From NCBI GenBank assembly GCA_947311845.1, contig CAMZMU010000069.1:14464891-14528890 (forward strand): a stretch of DNA of 64,000 bases, read 5' to 3'. This DNA is from Poa pratensis (lineage: Eukaryota; Streptophyta; Magnoliopsida; Poales; Poaceae). The translations under genes and the position numbers were made by a program. Shown piece by piece: positions 33,228 to 45,172 of the stretch (its first letter is position 1; each line of letters starts with the position of its first letter). The notes under the pieces were generated by a model. The model made no database searches. It saw only the letters and a list, made by a program, of their open reading frames with translations, and was not told the DNA's origin.

Positions 33228-36200
33228 TCCCTCTATATATAAAGGGAGGACATGACCTCCCCTTCTCCAGCGCGCCACGTCGCCCTCTTTCTTATGGCCG
33301 TCCGATCGGCGAAACGGACGGCCAGGATCGAGGCACGTCGTCTCCACCACGCGGCACTGTCGCCCGCACCAATAGGATGTCAACACGTCAGCCGGTAGTC
33401 GCCGGTGAAGCCAGTTTCCAACCGGTAACCTCTCCAGCACGATTTTTGGCGCACGTTTTTGCAGGAACCCCCCGCCAAGGACCAGTAAGCAAATTCGGAA
33501 AACTCCAGGGGCCCCAGTGAAAAAACACCGCCACTTCCCCCTTCCTCTCTTCTCTCCTCCACGCGAGCCGAGCTCGCCGGCGATGCCGACGCGGCGCGCC
33601 GCCCCTCTGCGCCTCCCCGCTCAAATCGGCGCACGCCGCGAGGTGCGCCGCCGCGCCTGTCTATCCTCTCCGCGCGCACGTCCTGGGACACCCTAGCAGC
33701 GCCGGATTTGCCGCCGCCGTGCTCGTCGTTCTCCGCCGCGTCCGTGGTCGCCGCCGGCGTCTCCGGCGACCATATGGTCCGGGGCGCCGCTCCCTGGCTT
33801 CCCCGCGACGACCCCTCGCAGAATCGCGTAGAGACGGCTCCCCGCGCACGCTCCCCGCTCGAGCCGAGCTCCGGCCAGCCGCCCATGGCCGCCGCCGGCT
33901 GACGTCAGCCGTGACGTCAGCGCGGGCCCACGAGTCAGTTTTTAACAATTCTATAAATGATTTCGTAAATAATAAATAACCTGACATGTGGGTCCCACTG
34001 CCAGATGTTTATTAATTTCTGTAAATTTCAGAAAATGAATATTTGTAAAATTCATATCTTTCAATCTGTATTTCAGAATAATGCAAATAATATATCAAAA
34101 TTTAAAGAAAAATAAAACCTTTACAAATATTGCATTTCCATGCATAATTGAACAACTTTGAACAAAGTTTTTGTACAAAAACTAAATAACCTCTCATGTC
34201 AAATATGGAGTATGTGGAAATAACGTCTTTTAGTCATACCAACTCCATTTAAATTGATCTTATGTTCTAGAGTTCACTTCAATATCTTTTCCCAATTTGT
34301 ACAATTTTTAAAATCTATTTGTCCATTTGAAGTCAAAAATTTGAATACATTTCAACACAGACAATTTTTAAATTCACAACATTCTTTAAGCGCACATTTT
34401 TTGAGTTCCAAAAATTTCCGTGTTTGAAAAAACTTCTGAATATAGACATTTTCCAAATTTGAAATTTAATTTGAAAGTTTGTTAAATTTAGTAAATTTTG
34501 ATATAATATTTGGAGGAAAAATACAAATTAATTTCCTCTAATTATGAATTGAATTAAATAGGTAATCATATAATGTGTTCCCTCTTATTATTGAATTAAA
34601 TTAAATATTTAAAACAAAACTCAAACATATTATACCAACTCTAATAAGTTAATATGCGCAATTTAAATATTCCCTAAATTGTATTTTCATATTATTTTGT
34701 TTTCCCCCTTTTTTATCTCACTCAAATTTTGTTGTTACTTTAACTTAAATAACTATTGCCCCCTATCCATGTAAAATTAAAACTTATAAGAATGATTTTA
34801 CAACGATTTCCTAACAACAATTTTTCAACGATACTTATTCGCTAAGATAAATTTAAAATGTAATTTGTTTTCCATATTTTCCAACTGTACATAAAAATTG
34901 ATCTTTATCAGATGAGTATTTGCGAAGAGTGCGGCTAGATATTATTTTAGGATATTTAAACAAATTTCCAAAAAACTACTAAATGATACGTACTATAAAT
35001 TTACAAATGTCTTCCAAATCTAAGCATTTTGCAAACATGAAAAGAATTCAAATATAAATACTTTCCCAATTTTACAATTTTTTAAACTCTAAACAACTAA
35101 AATAATTCAAATATAAATAGCTCTCCAATTTGACCATTTTAAAAAATTTGAACAACTTCTTAACATAGAGATTTCTTGAATTTCAACAATTTTATAATCT
35201 AAACCACTTTCGAATGCGGACATTTCCAAAATTTGAATATTTTACTCCACACGACCGGACGTATGCCGTTTCAATCCAAATTTCAAATTTAAGACCTCCA
35301 GAAATTTTAAAATTCTTTCAGATCCGATCATTTTATGAACGACAAAAGAATTCAAACCTTAATACGGTTCCACTTTAACTAATTTTTAAAATCTAAACAT
35401 TTTCAAAGCGTAAACTCTTTTTGAATTACAACCATTTTCAAATTTGAGCAATCTCCAAAATCCGACTATTTTTAAAATAGTTTTTCCCCAATTTCAATGA
35501 TTTCCAAGCTTAAACAATTTTAGAATGTCGTCAATTTTATATTCGAAAATCCGACTAATATTTGGAGGAAAATACAGATTCATTTCCTCTAATTGTGAAT
35601 TGAATTTTAATTGAATTAAATAGATAATCATATAATGTGTTTCCTCTGATTAATGAATTAAATTAAATATTTAAAAAAAACTCAAAACATATTATACCAA
35701 CTCGAATAAGTTAATATGCGCAACCATGTAAAATTAAAACTTATGAATGATTTTACATCGATTTCCTAACGACAATTGTTCAACGATACTTATTCCGCTA
35801 AAATAAATTTAAAATGTAATTTGTTTTCCATATTTTCCAACTGTACATAAAAATTGATCTTTATCAGATGAGTTTTTGCGAAGAGTGCGGCAAGATATTA
35901 TTTTAGGATATTTAAACAAATTTCAAAAAAAAATGCTAAATGATACATATTACAAATTTGCAAATGTCTTCCAAATCTAAGCATTTTGCAAACATGAAAA
36001 TAATTCAAATATAAATACTTTCCCAATTTTACCAATTTTTGAACTCTAAACAACTAATAAATGTGAACTTTTTTTTGAATCCCAACAGTTTTAAAATCTA
36101 AAAATTAAATAATTTCCCAAATTTATCAATTTTTTAAAAATCTAAACAACTAATAAATGTGATTTTTTTAATCCAATAGTTTTAAATTTGAACAATTTTT

Positions 36201-36270
36201 AAAATGCAAACATTTTAAAATACGCATTTTAACACACGGGCGCGGCGTGTCGACGCGCCATCTTGCCTAG
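33228..36270 (+). mobile_element. Helitron, non-autonomous
   Basis: The 5' end TCCCTCTATATATAAAGGG follows an A (33227). The 3' end is a hairpin (GGCGCG, loop GCGTGTCGA, CGCGCC) eleven bases before the terminal CTAG at 36267-36270, followed by T. TC start, near-terminal hairpin, CTAG end and insertion between A and T are the Helitron hallmarks. No Rep/helicase is present. The 5' part is GC-rich with long ORFs (33388-33987, minus) that I cannot assign. From 33930 it is AT-rich with a large internal direct repeat. Confidence 0.85.
34495..36070 (+). repeat. Internal direct repeat of the Helitron, period ~1.05 kb
   Basis: 34495-35110 and 35555-36060 share long stretches (GGAGGAAAA.TACA.ATT, TAATCATATAATGTGTTCC, ATTATACCAACTC.AATAAG, TTATCAGATGAGT.TTTGCG). 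The second copy lacks about 100 bp near 35725. Non-coding. Confidence 0.85.
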
Positions 36271-36464
36271 TAAAATTTTATCAACAAAACGACACCTTTA
36301 ATCACCTAGCTACCTTTGTCAAATTTAGTACTCCTTTAACTATTGTGTTAAGCCTGACCGTGACACTGACCCTGAGTGTACTGGTCTAGAGACTGCCCAT
36401 GGCACATGCCACCGCGCATGCCACCGCGGGCAATGTTCCCTGTATTCTGTATGCGGCAATGCGC

Positions 36465-36690
36465 AGAGTAGAACGAAGTGGTCGGTGATGACGGGGGAGT
36501 GTCAGCCAGCCTCATCCTGTGTACAGCGGGAAATCTTCGTCACTTCTACCTATTGGTGCACCCGTGAGGTCGCACAACACTGGTATGGTATATTGGTATG
36601 CACTGCAGGAGTAATTGCATTGTACAAGACGTCAAGACTATGGTTCTAGCCTCGTAGACACTTCAGCGTTGATCGATGAAAATAAGCATT
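36465..36690 (+). repeat. Paralogous block shared with 27240-27420
   Basis: See the entry at 27240. It ends at the start of a LINE fragment; the shared GTTGATCGATGAAAATA word is at 36667-36683. Confidence 0.6.
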
Positions 36691-37312
36691 CTTTCGGCAA
36701 TCTTTCGGCAAGTGCACCTCGATGACACCATTAACGATGACACTGTGTGCAATCTTTCGGCAAGCGGCCAATATTCGGCAAAACCGGTCTACAAGGCTCA
36801 ATTCATTGGAGCTAATCTCCCTTGCATGAAGAGGGCCGTTTGGAAAGTCTGCGCTCCTCCAGAAACGATTTTTTTGCATGCCTTGCTATCCAAAATAGGC
36901 TTTGAATGACAGATTAGAGAGAAGAGGTTGGCTAAATTGTGGCCGTTGCCAGTTTACAAAAGTGCCCCGAGTTGGTCGGACATATTTTTTGTCCAATGCC
37001 GCTTCACCAAACGTATTTGGAGATTCTTAAAGGATTGGCTTGGTCTCTCCAAACACAACCTGCAACTTTGGACGGCTCAATCAATCAAGGAATGGAGGTC
37101 TCACGTGTCCGGCGCCGATATGCCCAACCGCAAGGCTATGGCCTCCCTCACCCTCCCCGCGTAATTGGAGATTTGGAATGAGCGAAATGCCCGGATGTTC
37201 CAAAAGAAGCATGCGACCCCCTTGCACTCCTATCGAAAATTACTTGGGTTATTGCAGATGCATTTGTTTGGGGGTGAAATCATGCCAAGAGAGTATTTCG
37301 GTGTAATCTTTT
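36690..37312 (+). pseudogene. LINE 3' fragment (zf-RVT), plus strand
   Basis: One frame with two in-frame stops (36907 and 37162). It reads LSASGQYSAKPVYKAQFIG, WKVCAPPETIFLHALL, CRFTKRIWRFLKDWLGLS and IWNERNARMFQKKH, the order expected for the zf-RVT region of a plant LINE. The zinc-binding cysteines are mostly lost. No poly(A) tail or target duplication was found. Confidence 0.75.
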
Positions 37313-37622
37313 ACCTTTTTGTCAACCTCGTTCTTAATCTTTTTTACCTTTTTCTTCAAACAAGTATTTTTTATTTTTTACGTGAAAGATAATATGTAAA
37401 ACTCACTTTTTTTTGCCAAACATAGTTCACAAGTATATGTATGTTTTACGAAAGGTAATTTATAAAACTTGATTTTATGTAATTGTTGGACAAATTTAAA
37501 ATCTTAGATTCTAGTGACAGATAGAGAAGTAGATATAAACACAAGCGCTACGAGAAATAAAATAAAATAAAGTGGCATTAGACTTTTAAGATTAAAAAGT
37601 GCAAAAAAAATCAATATGACGA

Positions 37623-39339
37623 CTAAAGAAAAGATGTCACTTCATGCCCTCCTTGGTGCGTCGTACTCTTCCATTGTTGTCTCGATCGTTGGTATCGCTC
37701 TAATGCGTGCTCCGCGCGACGGCACACCTGGTTCTCAAACTCCAGAACCTGCTGCAGCGCCGCTGCAAACACGGTGTTTTCAGAGCAAGCTTTGCTCTTC
37801 TTGAGCTGCAACCGCAGAGCGACAACCTCCGCGTCTTGCGCCACCAGCTTCTTCTCCAGCACCGCCCTCGCCGCCGCCTCCTCGGCCAACTTCTTTTCCA
37901 GCTCCAACGCGTAAGAGGACGCGTAGTTCACGGTCTGCATACGTTGTTCCGCCGACGGAAGAAAGCATCGTTATCGGACGGCAAACATTCGGCTGAATGG
38001 ACGAACAGTTTGCTCAATATGTGTGTGTGTGCTCAGGTACACAGGTTGCATACCTGGAGCATTGACGAGGACAAATCGGAGGGCTTCGCCGCCGCCGCCA
38101 GCTTGTGCTCCAGCTCCTTCCATGCCGCCTCCCGGCCGGTGCTGTCGACGTCGCACGTGTCCGGTGTGGGCAAGTGTCGTGGTATGGGGTGGAACCCGGG
38201 AGGGACAGACAAGCGGGTCGCCGAACAGCTATGGACAGCAGGCATCGAGCTCAGTTCAGAATGGCAGGGTCCGTCGTTCGAGTTGGCCTCCTCCCGGTTC
38301 CTCTTCTTGCCGGACAGCGCCGGCGTGTCGCGGCCCGGCTCTGTTTTAACCTTCTCCGTCAAAGACGCCGACGCCACCGCCTTCTTGGCGTATTGATCCG
38401 CCCCTAACACACACACGTCAACACAGAAGTAAATTATTTGCTCCCCGGACAGCGGAAAACAGTGACAGTCTGACAGATAAGCGTTTACCTTTGGCACAAG
38501 TAGAAGTAGAACGAACGGCAGACGGTGGCGGTGGTCGAGATTCGCCTACGAGGCTAGAGGAGAAGGCTGCGGCAAGATTGGTCTCGCAGAGGTAACTCTG
38601 GAGATCAATCGTGGTGTCATGTGCGCCCAGTAACTTCGCAGCCGATATCTTTTGCTGGCTGGTGAGCACCGGATCAGTGAGAGAGGTCTTGGCCGGCGGC
38701 TCGCCCCAGCGCACGGGGCGGGCCATGGCTCCGGCGACGTCAGAAAAAAAACTTGTGCTTCCATCCTTTGTTGGACCTCGGCAGCCCAGTGAAGAGCGCC
38801 CTGCAGGCGGCGTCCTTTCGCCGGAAATAGTACCAGCCCCTGAGCTTAGAGTACATGCCCAGCTTGAAGAAATGCCCGAACACAGCCAGCGACGTTGGCA
38901 CGCCAGCCTCGTGGCAGAGCACGACGAAGCCCGCCAGTATGCGCCACCCGTTGGGCGTGAGCTGGCTAGGCGCGAGGCCGAAGTGGGTGAGAACTTCCGA
39001 GCAGAAGCCGTGTAGCGGGACACGCATCCCGGCCTCCAGCGCGTCCGCGTACACGCACACGGCGCCCTCTGGAGGCGGCGTGCAGGCACGCCGGTCGCCG
39101 GCAGGTCGCGCGGTGTAGGCCTTGGGGATGCCGTGCTTCCCGCAGAGGTCCTCGACTGCGCGCTGCCCGTAGAGCGACGAGGCGTAACCCTCGGCGACGG
39201 TGACCGAGAGCGTCCTTTCGCCAACGACGCCGGTGCTGCCCGTGGTGGCGGCGTCCGTGGCGAGGGCGCGGGCGGAGCGAGGAGTGATGGCGCCGATGAA
39301 CTCGACGGAGGACGTCGAGGAATCGTACGAGGAAGGCAT
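37623..39339 (-). pseudogene. Transposase_28 domain gene, copy F, nearly complete
   Basis: Exon 1 39339-38489, intron 1 38488-38404, exon 2 38403-38054, intron 2 38053-37936, exon 3 37935-37623, all with GT...AG introns. Exon 1 carries the domain: AGDRRACTPPPEGAVCVYAD, GMRVPLHGFCSEVLTHFGLA, LTPNGWRILAGFVVLCHEAG, FGHFFKLGM. Exon 2 has KVKTEPG and GKKRNREE basic segments and PPGFHPIPRHLP. Exon 3 is a coiled coil (YALELEKKLAEEAAARAVLE...) with a longer C-terminus than copy C. One frameshift in exon 1 sits at an eight-T run (minus strand, plus 38743-38750), between KHKFFF and DVAGAMARPVRWGEPP; everything else is open. It could be a real lesion or a homopolymer error. Function unknown. Confidence 0.85.
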
Positions 39340-39409
39340 CGCGTCGTGCAGCTTGTGTGCTTGACTGCTTGTAATGTTCGTGTGCTTGCTCGGTGTGCAC
39401 CGTGCAGGA

Positions 39410-39423
39410 TGAATAAATAGAAG
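39410..39423 (-). promoter_or_regulatory. Possible TATA box of copy F
   Basis: CTATTTATTCATCC on the minus strand, about 75 bp upstream of the copy F start codon, a plausible plant TATA position for a short leader. Sequence match only. Confidence 0.35.
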
Positions 39424-42133
39424 AGAGCGAAAACACCAAACCGTGCCGTCGTGTACGTCTAGGTCTTATCGTGAGCGTCCACATACTGTTTTGAGATCTG
39501 TACGTCTAGAGGAGAGGAGAGGAGAAGTCGAGCTCCTGTTTTTACTCGAGTTTACACAGTGGGAAAGAAAAGCCACGTTTTGGAAAATGCGCGTTCATGC
39601 AATTATACGCGGTACGTCGGTACGTCTATCCATGCGGAATTAAAGAAGTTCTACTAAATCTTTTCCATTTTGTTTCATTTGAATATGTCTCCTACTACTC
39701 TCGTCACTGGCCAGTCGATGATGATGGTGAGTCCGAGCATAGAGTCCAACATCGTGCTAGTAACTTTCTCTACATCTTAAGAATATTTTATAGACCAACA
39801 ACAAAATCCAAAAAATACTTAAATTGAGCAACAAATGTAGTGCAAGCTCTGCAAGTTGTCAAATCTAAGATAAATTTCGGTTTATTAAATGAATATATCA
39901 ATCAGTAATTACTTAGTAATTTTCGCATGTCCGGGCCTGACCTTTCCAATTACAAACACTCAATTTCGCCCGCTCCTGTTAATCGACCAGTAATTACTTT
40001 GTTAATTTTGCTCCAATTTTGCTTTAGAGCATCTCCATCTGGATCGGGCAAAATTGAACCCCTATCTGTCTGCGGACGCATCCTTGTCCGCGGACAGGAC
40101 CCTGACCTCTCCAATTACAAACCCTCAAAGCTCAATCCTCAAATCTTGCGAACCATGCATGTCGATCATATGATTATTCAAATCAACATAATCATAGTTC
40201 AAATCAATATAAAATTATTCATGGTACATAAAACACTTCAAATTATTCGTAAAGACGAAGTCAAATTCAAATTCACTGATTTGAAGTGTATGTCCACATA
40301 TGCTACACAAGATCACTGCGTAGTTGGGCGTGCGCTTCTGCTCAAAATTGTCGATGAAGCTCAAGGAAGTCGAGAACTTGCTATACATCCTCTCACCCTC
40401 GAATACTCTTTGTATATGAAGTCATATAATACCCCGTAATTATACTCATCCTTCGATGAATCCATGCAGATCCTGCAATTCGACGAACACTTGACGGGCA
40501 CGGTGTACATCCAGCAGTGTAAAACATGTCGCGGGCGTGGCGTATGGGGTCGGCGACCGTGTCCGGGGCAGCAGCGGCGAACGCGGATGGCTTTGGTCCC
40601 TGCACTGCAGGTTCGGGCCGATGGCAGAGCTAGGATGGGAGGGCAGCAGAGGTAGTAAGGAGCGACGTGGGCGAGAAAAATGGGAGGAGGCACGTACTAG
40701 TAAGGAAAAGTCTCGTGGCAACGTGCCGCTTTTGCCGAGAACATCTGCTTCATTCATCAGAAAACAATATTGCAACAGTCAGATATATAACATAAATAGC
40801 GTAACCATCAGGATGAAATTTAACTCTATTCATTTAGGATACTTATTGCTTTAGTTCAGAAACCTGTTATTTATTCAAAAATCTCTTTCACGCTGAAAAT
40901 ACAATCCTACCTGAGTTTGATTACCATAGGAAGATTCATTATTAGAAACAATAATCTAAAATCCTTAATTATCTTGTGGCTGAATGATACGTACTACTTT
41001 TTCATCAGCTTCCTAGCTGGCAAGAAAAAACTACATAACCTAGGCAGAAATATGTCTTGTTGTAATACATACATATAAAAGCTTTCGAGAAATGCCTCCA
41101 ATACGATATGGAAGTCTGTACAGAAATGAACACAACCACATAACCTAGCAAAACTGAAAATAGATGAAAAGCACGATGGACTTCATTATTTCATTGTAGC
41201 TATTTACAAAACCTAAGTGCACGCTGCACACATTTATAAGTTACGTGAAAGATCCTTTACAGAAACAAAGAAGAATTATGTATTGAGGTTGCACAAAGAG
41301 GCTATCTTCTCCTTCTATACAGTAAGACATTATCTCAGAAAGTTTTAAGCATAAAACTTTAGGTTTTCTTTTTGCAAAACCAGAGGGTTTTTTATATAAT
41401 GGATCTGCAAATGTATCTAGTCAGGACTTCCTTCCTCTTTGACAGATGTTTAGTATGTCGCGAACAGGACGCTAGTTAGATGGAAAAGAAGCATTTATAA
41501 ATATATTAAAAAGGATTCATGAAGAAAGTAGCCCCAAAAGCATGACGGAAACTTTCCCCAAGCAGAAAAGGTTTCTACTAGGTGGTTCCCTAATTCCTTG
41601 CATGATACGGTACGACATACAACTCGTGGAAAACCTAATCTTGATATGCCAGCTAGTTGTTAGTTACCATTTGTCACTGTGCATTGGAATTCAATCTTAG
41701 TTAATGAAGTGAAACCACAAAGATGCATCCTATCTAGGAGACAAGATGTCATTCTTTAACATATGCCAATCTCAACATATTGTACACCTTCAGATGAGAG
41801 ACAGGCACAGGCATATGCCCATGTGTGCCTGCTATTTCTCACTTTTTATACAAAAAGGAAGACGGCAATATTTTTAAAGCCAACAGAATTGAGCCTTTAT
41901 TATTGTTGTGTTATTCATTGCTTTTTCATGACCACGGTCATGATTTAGACACTACGGAAAACTCAGTTGACTCTTCAAGAATTCAGCTGTAGGTCCAAAA
42001 GTATATTTTATCTCACACAAAAATAGTGCAAAACCGCACATTTAACAGAGGTACCCTTGAAGCTCAGATATATGTAACAGCAGTTAATTTGGGTGTAATA
42101 AGGAACCTGAAAGGACAATAAGGTAGGCATTAC
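39424..42133. other. No recognisable gene; anonymous AT-rich DNA
   Basis: 39904-40140 contains short direct repeats (CAGTAATTACTT; TGACCT.TCCAATTACAAAC at 39939 and 40107) and a GAGCATCTCC Harbinger-like end at about 40026 with no partner. 40430-40700 is GC-richer with no known product. 40860-42130 shows no supported gene. Confidence 0.4.
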
Positions 42134-42199
42134 CCTCGATTGCTCTATCAACCTGGCAATGAATCAACTGAGCTTCAACTTGGCTATGCTTCATCTCAG
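42134..42199 (-). pseudogene. Exon-like fragment
   Basis: On the minus strand a T-rich tract ending TTTTTCAG precedes a 66-bp open segment (EMKHSQVEAQLIHCQVDRAIEG), followed by GTAATG. It looks like a real internal exon, possibly captured. I do not recognise the protein. Confidence 0.35.
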
Positions 42200-42489
42200 C
42201 TGAAAAATCATAATATATATCACGGATAGATAGGAGGAGATAGATTGGCTGTAGTGGATGGAAACCGAAAGAAGAAAGTGAACACATACATGCAGCACAA
42301 AAAGAAAACAGAGATTGATCGATTGCAGCAGAATGGAGAGGCGACCCTGTTTAGGTATTACGGCAGCTGCTCTGCCAAATCAATTGAGAGGGTAGAAAGA
42401 GGTTCAGGTTACAAGCTAGAGAGGAAGCTAGCCTCAGCAACAAAGAAAAAGAAAGAGGAAACACAGTTTCCACTCAGCTTTGCATCAAT

Positions 42490-42518
42490 TAATTGGCTAA
42501 ACCCTGTTTAGCCAATTA
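42490..42518. repeat. Perfect 13-bp palindrome with 3-bp loop
   Basis: TAATTGGCTAAAC, CCT, GTTTAGCCAATTA. No T-rich or CTAG context identifies it as a terminator or Helitron end. Confidence 0.9.
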
Positions 42519-42969
42519 ACTTTTGGGCCGTCACCATGGTACCTCCCCTACCCAAATCTCTACAACTACAATCCGGCTAGAATCCCTGGCCTCTCCTTCA
42601 TTCACAGCCTGGGCCAGCATTTCAGTGGCACATGTATTCGTGCGGCCCCACCTGTCGGCGTCTGATCAATTTCGTCGGTTGTGGAGTCCGCATGTCATCC
42701 AGTGAAACTTGTGAACCAACGTCCCGTGTTGCTTGGTGTAGACGCGTGAGGGACAGACCGACAGATTGGATGCACACGCTAGCTCCCAAATATCCGCCGC
42801 CGCCTGCGATTCAGGCCGTCTGCCCGTCTCTACCGCTATTCCGGCCATCTCCACCGCCATTCGTCGCTATCGATCACCAGACCTGCTCCGCCCCGATCTC
42901 CTCCTCTGATTCCCTGGCGCCTCAACGTTCCGCCCCCTCATATACTTCCTCTCTCCAGCTTGTGACGGC

Positions 42970-43086
42970 GAGGATGGAGGAGGGACCGACCTGCTGCTCC
43001 ATGGGTTTGCAGATTGAGGAGATGGAGGAGGAAGCCATGGCAAGGATGGAGGATGGACCGACCTGCTGCTCCATGGGTTTGCAGCG
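42970..43086 (+). repeat. Short direct duplication
   Basis: Two copies of a 40-bp word containing GGACCGACCTGCTGCTCCAT (42985 and 43054), spaced 69 bp. An ORF reads through both on each strand; product unknown. Confidence 0.8.
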
Positions 43087-43282
43087 GAGGCCCCCCTGTC
43101 GCGACGCCATGACGGCGGGGGAACTTTTTGTCCGTCGGTGACAAGACGCTTACCTTGACTCTGACGACCACATATCATTCGCTGTGGTATTATCTCTCTC
43201 CAATCCCCAATCCCTCGATTCTTAAGGATTTGATCAAATCCTCACAACCGCTCCCGATCTCTCCATCTCCCGCGGCGAGGCA

Positions 43283-43486
43283 ATGGGCGGCGATGACGGC
43301 ACACGGTCCCTGAAGGAGCAAGTGGTGCAGGAGCTACGGGAGGTCGCCAAGGACGCCGCCGCTCGCCCGCGCCGCCGATGTGGACTCTTTGCGGAGGCGC
43401 TTGACAGGGCCTCCAAAGCTCCATGGCCTTCCTCGATCCCACAAACGTCGACGACGTCTGTAGTCCCGCACCATCTCCCTGCCTAA
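43283..43486 (+). pseudogene. Possible captured first exon
   Basis: ATG at 43283 opens MGGDDGTRSLKEQVVQELRE, then VAKDAAARPRRRCGLFAEAL, GC-rich like a monocot first exon. A GT after CCAAAG is absent and the frame continues into unrelated sequence to 43486. An 18-bp perfect palindrome (AGGATTTGATCAAATCCT) lies 40 bp upstream. The source gene is not recognised. It may belong with the exons at 44590 and 45082. Confidence 0.35.
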
Positions 43487-44589
43487 CTCGAATCGGGCCT
43501 TGCTTGCTCCAGCAGCAGGCTAGTGGCAAGGCAGTGTGGGCTGCTCGCATCCTCCCCATGTCAGGCATCAACAGCTGCTGATTTCTTTGGTCTTTGCGGT
43601 GGCGGCGGTTTGCGCTGGATTCGTGGCCGGCCGCTTTGCTTGCCAGTTCACCTTGCTTTTCTTCTGTACTGGTTCTTGTCGTTGTGTTCATCTTGCAAGT
43701 GTGCCATGGTTGTGCGTCCCTAGGGTCGGCTGTTGCTCCGACGCGCTTGTTTTGGGCTGGTGGCGCTTGGGGCAGTGCTGTTTCCACTCGCCAGCGTTCT
43801 TCAGGTTCTCGGTCTTATTCTGTTGGTTTGCGTTCCTCCTGTGCGTGGGTGTTCTTTTCGTTTTGGGGATTCAATATTTGGGCGGCCCGGTCGCCGTAGA
43901 TTATTCCCCTCGCCTGCCGGTAGCGCTGCTCCTCCATCTAGGCCATCCTTTCATTTTAGGGATTTTGTTGGAGGGGACTCGTTGGTGATTGTTTCTCTGG
44001 ACGGCGGGCGGGCAGCGATGCGGGCGATAGTCGTGGATGGGGGTGTGTTTTGCTTGTTTGTAGTTGTTGCCTCTTGTTGATGTTCTTCGATTGGCTGATT
44101 AGCTTCCCCCGATTTGGTTTGCGGTTTGTCTATGGTGTGCAGGGGTGTTCTGCAGCGTCGTCTTCCTCCTCTGTTTGTCTTTTCCCCTTCTTTTGACTTC
44201 CCCCTGTTGGTGTCCTTTGTTTTTTCAGTTTTCGATTTCGTTTGGGGGTGCTGTCAGTTTGTGCACCCGGTGATAGGTTTGTGTGTTGTGAAGCGTAATT
44301 GACCAAGTACTTCTTGAGTCCTAGACATTGGTGAGTTTTCTTAAGGCGTACTAATGTCGTATAAACTAGAAAGTAAATTGACAAGAGAGCATGATGGCTG
44401 CGTTGAGATTAATTGGCTCACACATTTTTCAGGGGCAGACGCGAATGCTTCTGTAGAATTGTTGCCTGCAAGCACACACTGAATACGTGATTACCATATG
44501 TGTGTCCAAACTCCTGATTTAGTTACTTTGTTCCAATTGACACATCCGATTAGTTCTCCTGTTGGGGACATCTGACGACTTGGTTTAAG
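43487..44589. other. No recognisable gene
   Basis: Several plus-strand ORFs rich in Leu, Val, Phe and Cys (for example 43536-43988) come from T- and G-rich sequence in more than one frame at once, which argues against real coding. 44160-44260 is T-rich. Confidence 0.4.
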
Positions 44590-45172
44590 GAAATCTGAAG
44601 TTGCAATACTTTGGCAACACTATGAAACCTGATTGGTCTATTTTTTCCAAGCTTGATCATAACGGAGGATGCCTGCATAGGTTCCCAGTAGACTCTTTGA
44701 TATCTCATAATACCAGGTTGCGATTGTCAGCTTTGTAGCTTGTTGTTTCTTATGTTTTCTACCGCGTCGTTTGTTGAACTCTGGGATCTCTCTTCTTAGC
44801 CGCTGTTAAGTTTGAGGTCCCAAATCTAAAATGTTGTAAAAGACCTTATAGCTTGATGCTTTGTTAATGAAGTTGGGGGCAGGCCCCTTTAGTCTAAAAA
44901 AAAAACCAGGTTGCGATTGATAGATAAGTCGGAACATTAGTCGAGAGTTCCTTTCCGCATCCACAAACATATATGCTCAGGAAGCATTCAGTTTCTTCAA
45001 ACAAAGTGGCCGGAGCTTTCTATTTCTGACCTTCTATAGCATAAAATCCCAAGATCTTACATAGGTTGTATGCTATTGCAGGTTCTGGTTCAAGGGCCTG
45101 TCAGTCATAAATGAAGCAAGTGACCTCATGCATGCAGCATTTGGCTGGGTAGGATTGCCGATTGGTTCTCAA
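44590..45172 (+). pseudogene. Two phase-compatible exons of an unknown gene, LINE between
   Basis: The first exon-like segment (about 44590-44716) reads NLKLQYFGNTMKPDWSIFSK and on to RFPVDSLISHNT, ending AATACCAG before GTTGCG. The second (45082-45172) follows a TTGCAG acceptor, reads FWFKGLSVINEASDLMHAAF and GWVGLPIGSQ, and ends before GTAAGA. Joined, the split codon AG|G gives Arg and the frame continues, so both probably come from one gene. A 178-bp LINE tail is inserted at the first donor site. I do not recognise the protein. A Helitron 3' end lies 1.8 kb downstream, so capture is plausible. Confidence 0.45.
44727..44904 (+). mobile_element. 5'-truncated LINE insertion with perfect 15-bp TSD
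   Basis: ACCAGGTTGCGATTG at 44712-44726 and 44905-44919 flank a 178-bp segment ending GGCAGGCCCCTTTAGTCTAAA plus further A residues. The 3' end resembles other plant LINE tails. The duplicated target spans the apparent splice donor of the exon before it. Confidence 0.9.

Noticed and set aside
33228..33247. CTATATATAAAG as a TATA box of a host gene
   Set aside because: It forms the 5' terminus of the Helitron, whose 3' end matches; the AT-rich start is typical of such ends.
42490..42518. Perfect 13-bp palindrome as a transcription terminator or Helitron hairpin
   Set aside because: No CTAG end, no T tract and no matching 5' terminus; listed only as a repeat.
43536..44080. Hydrophobic plus-strand ORFs resembling membrane proteins
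   Set aside because: Two or three frames are open at once in T/G-rich sequence and none has a plausible start context or domain.
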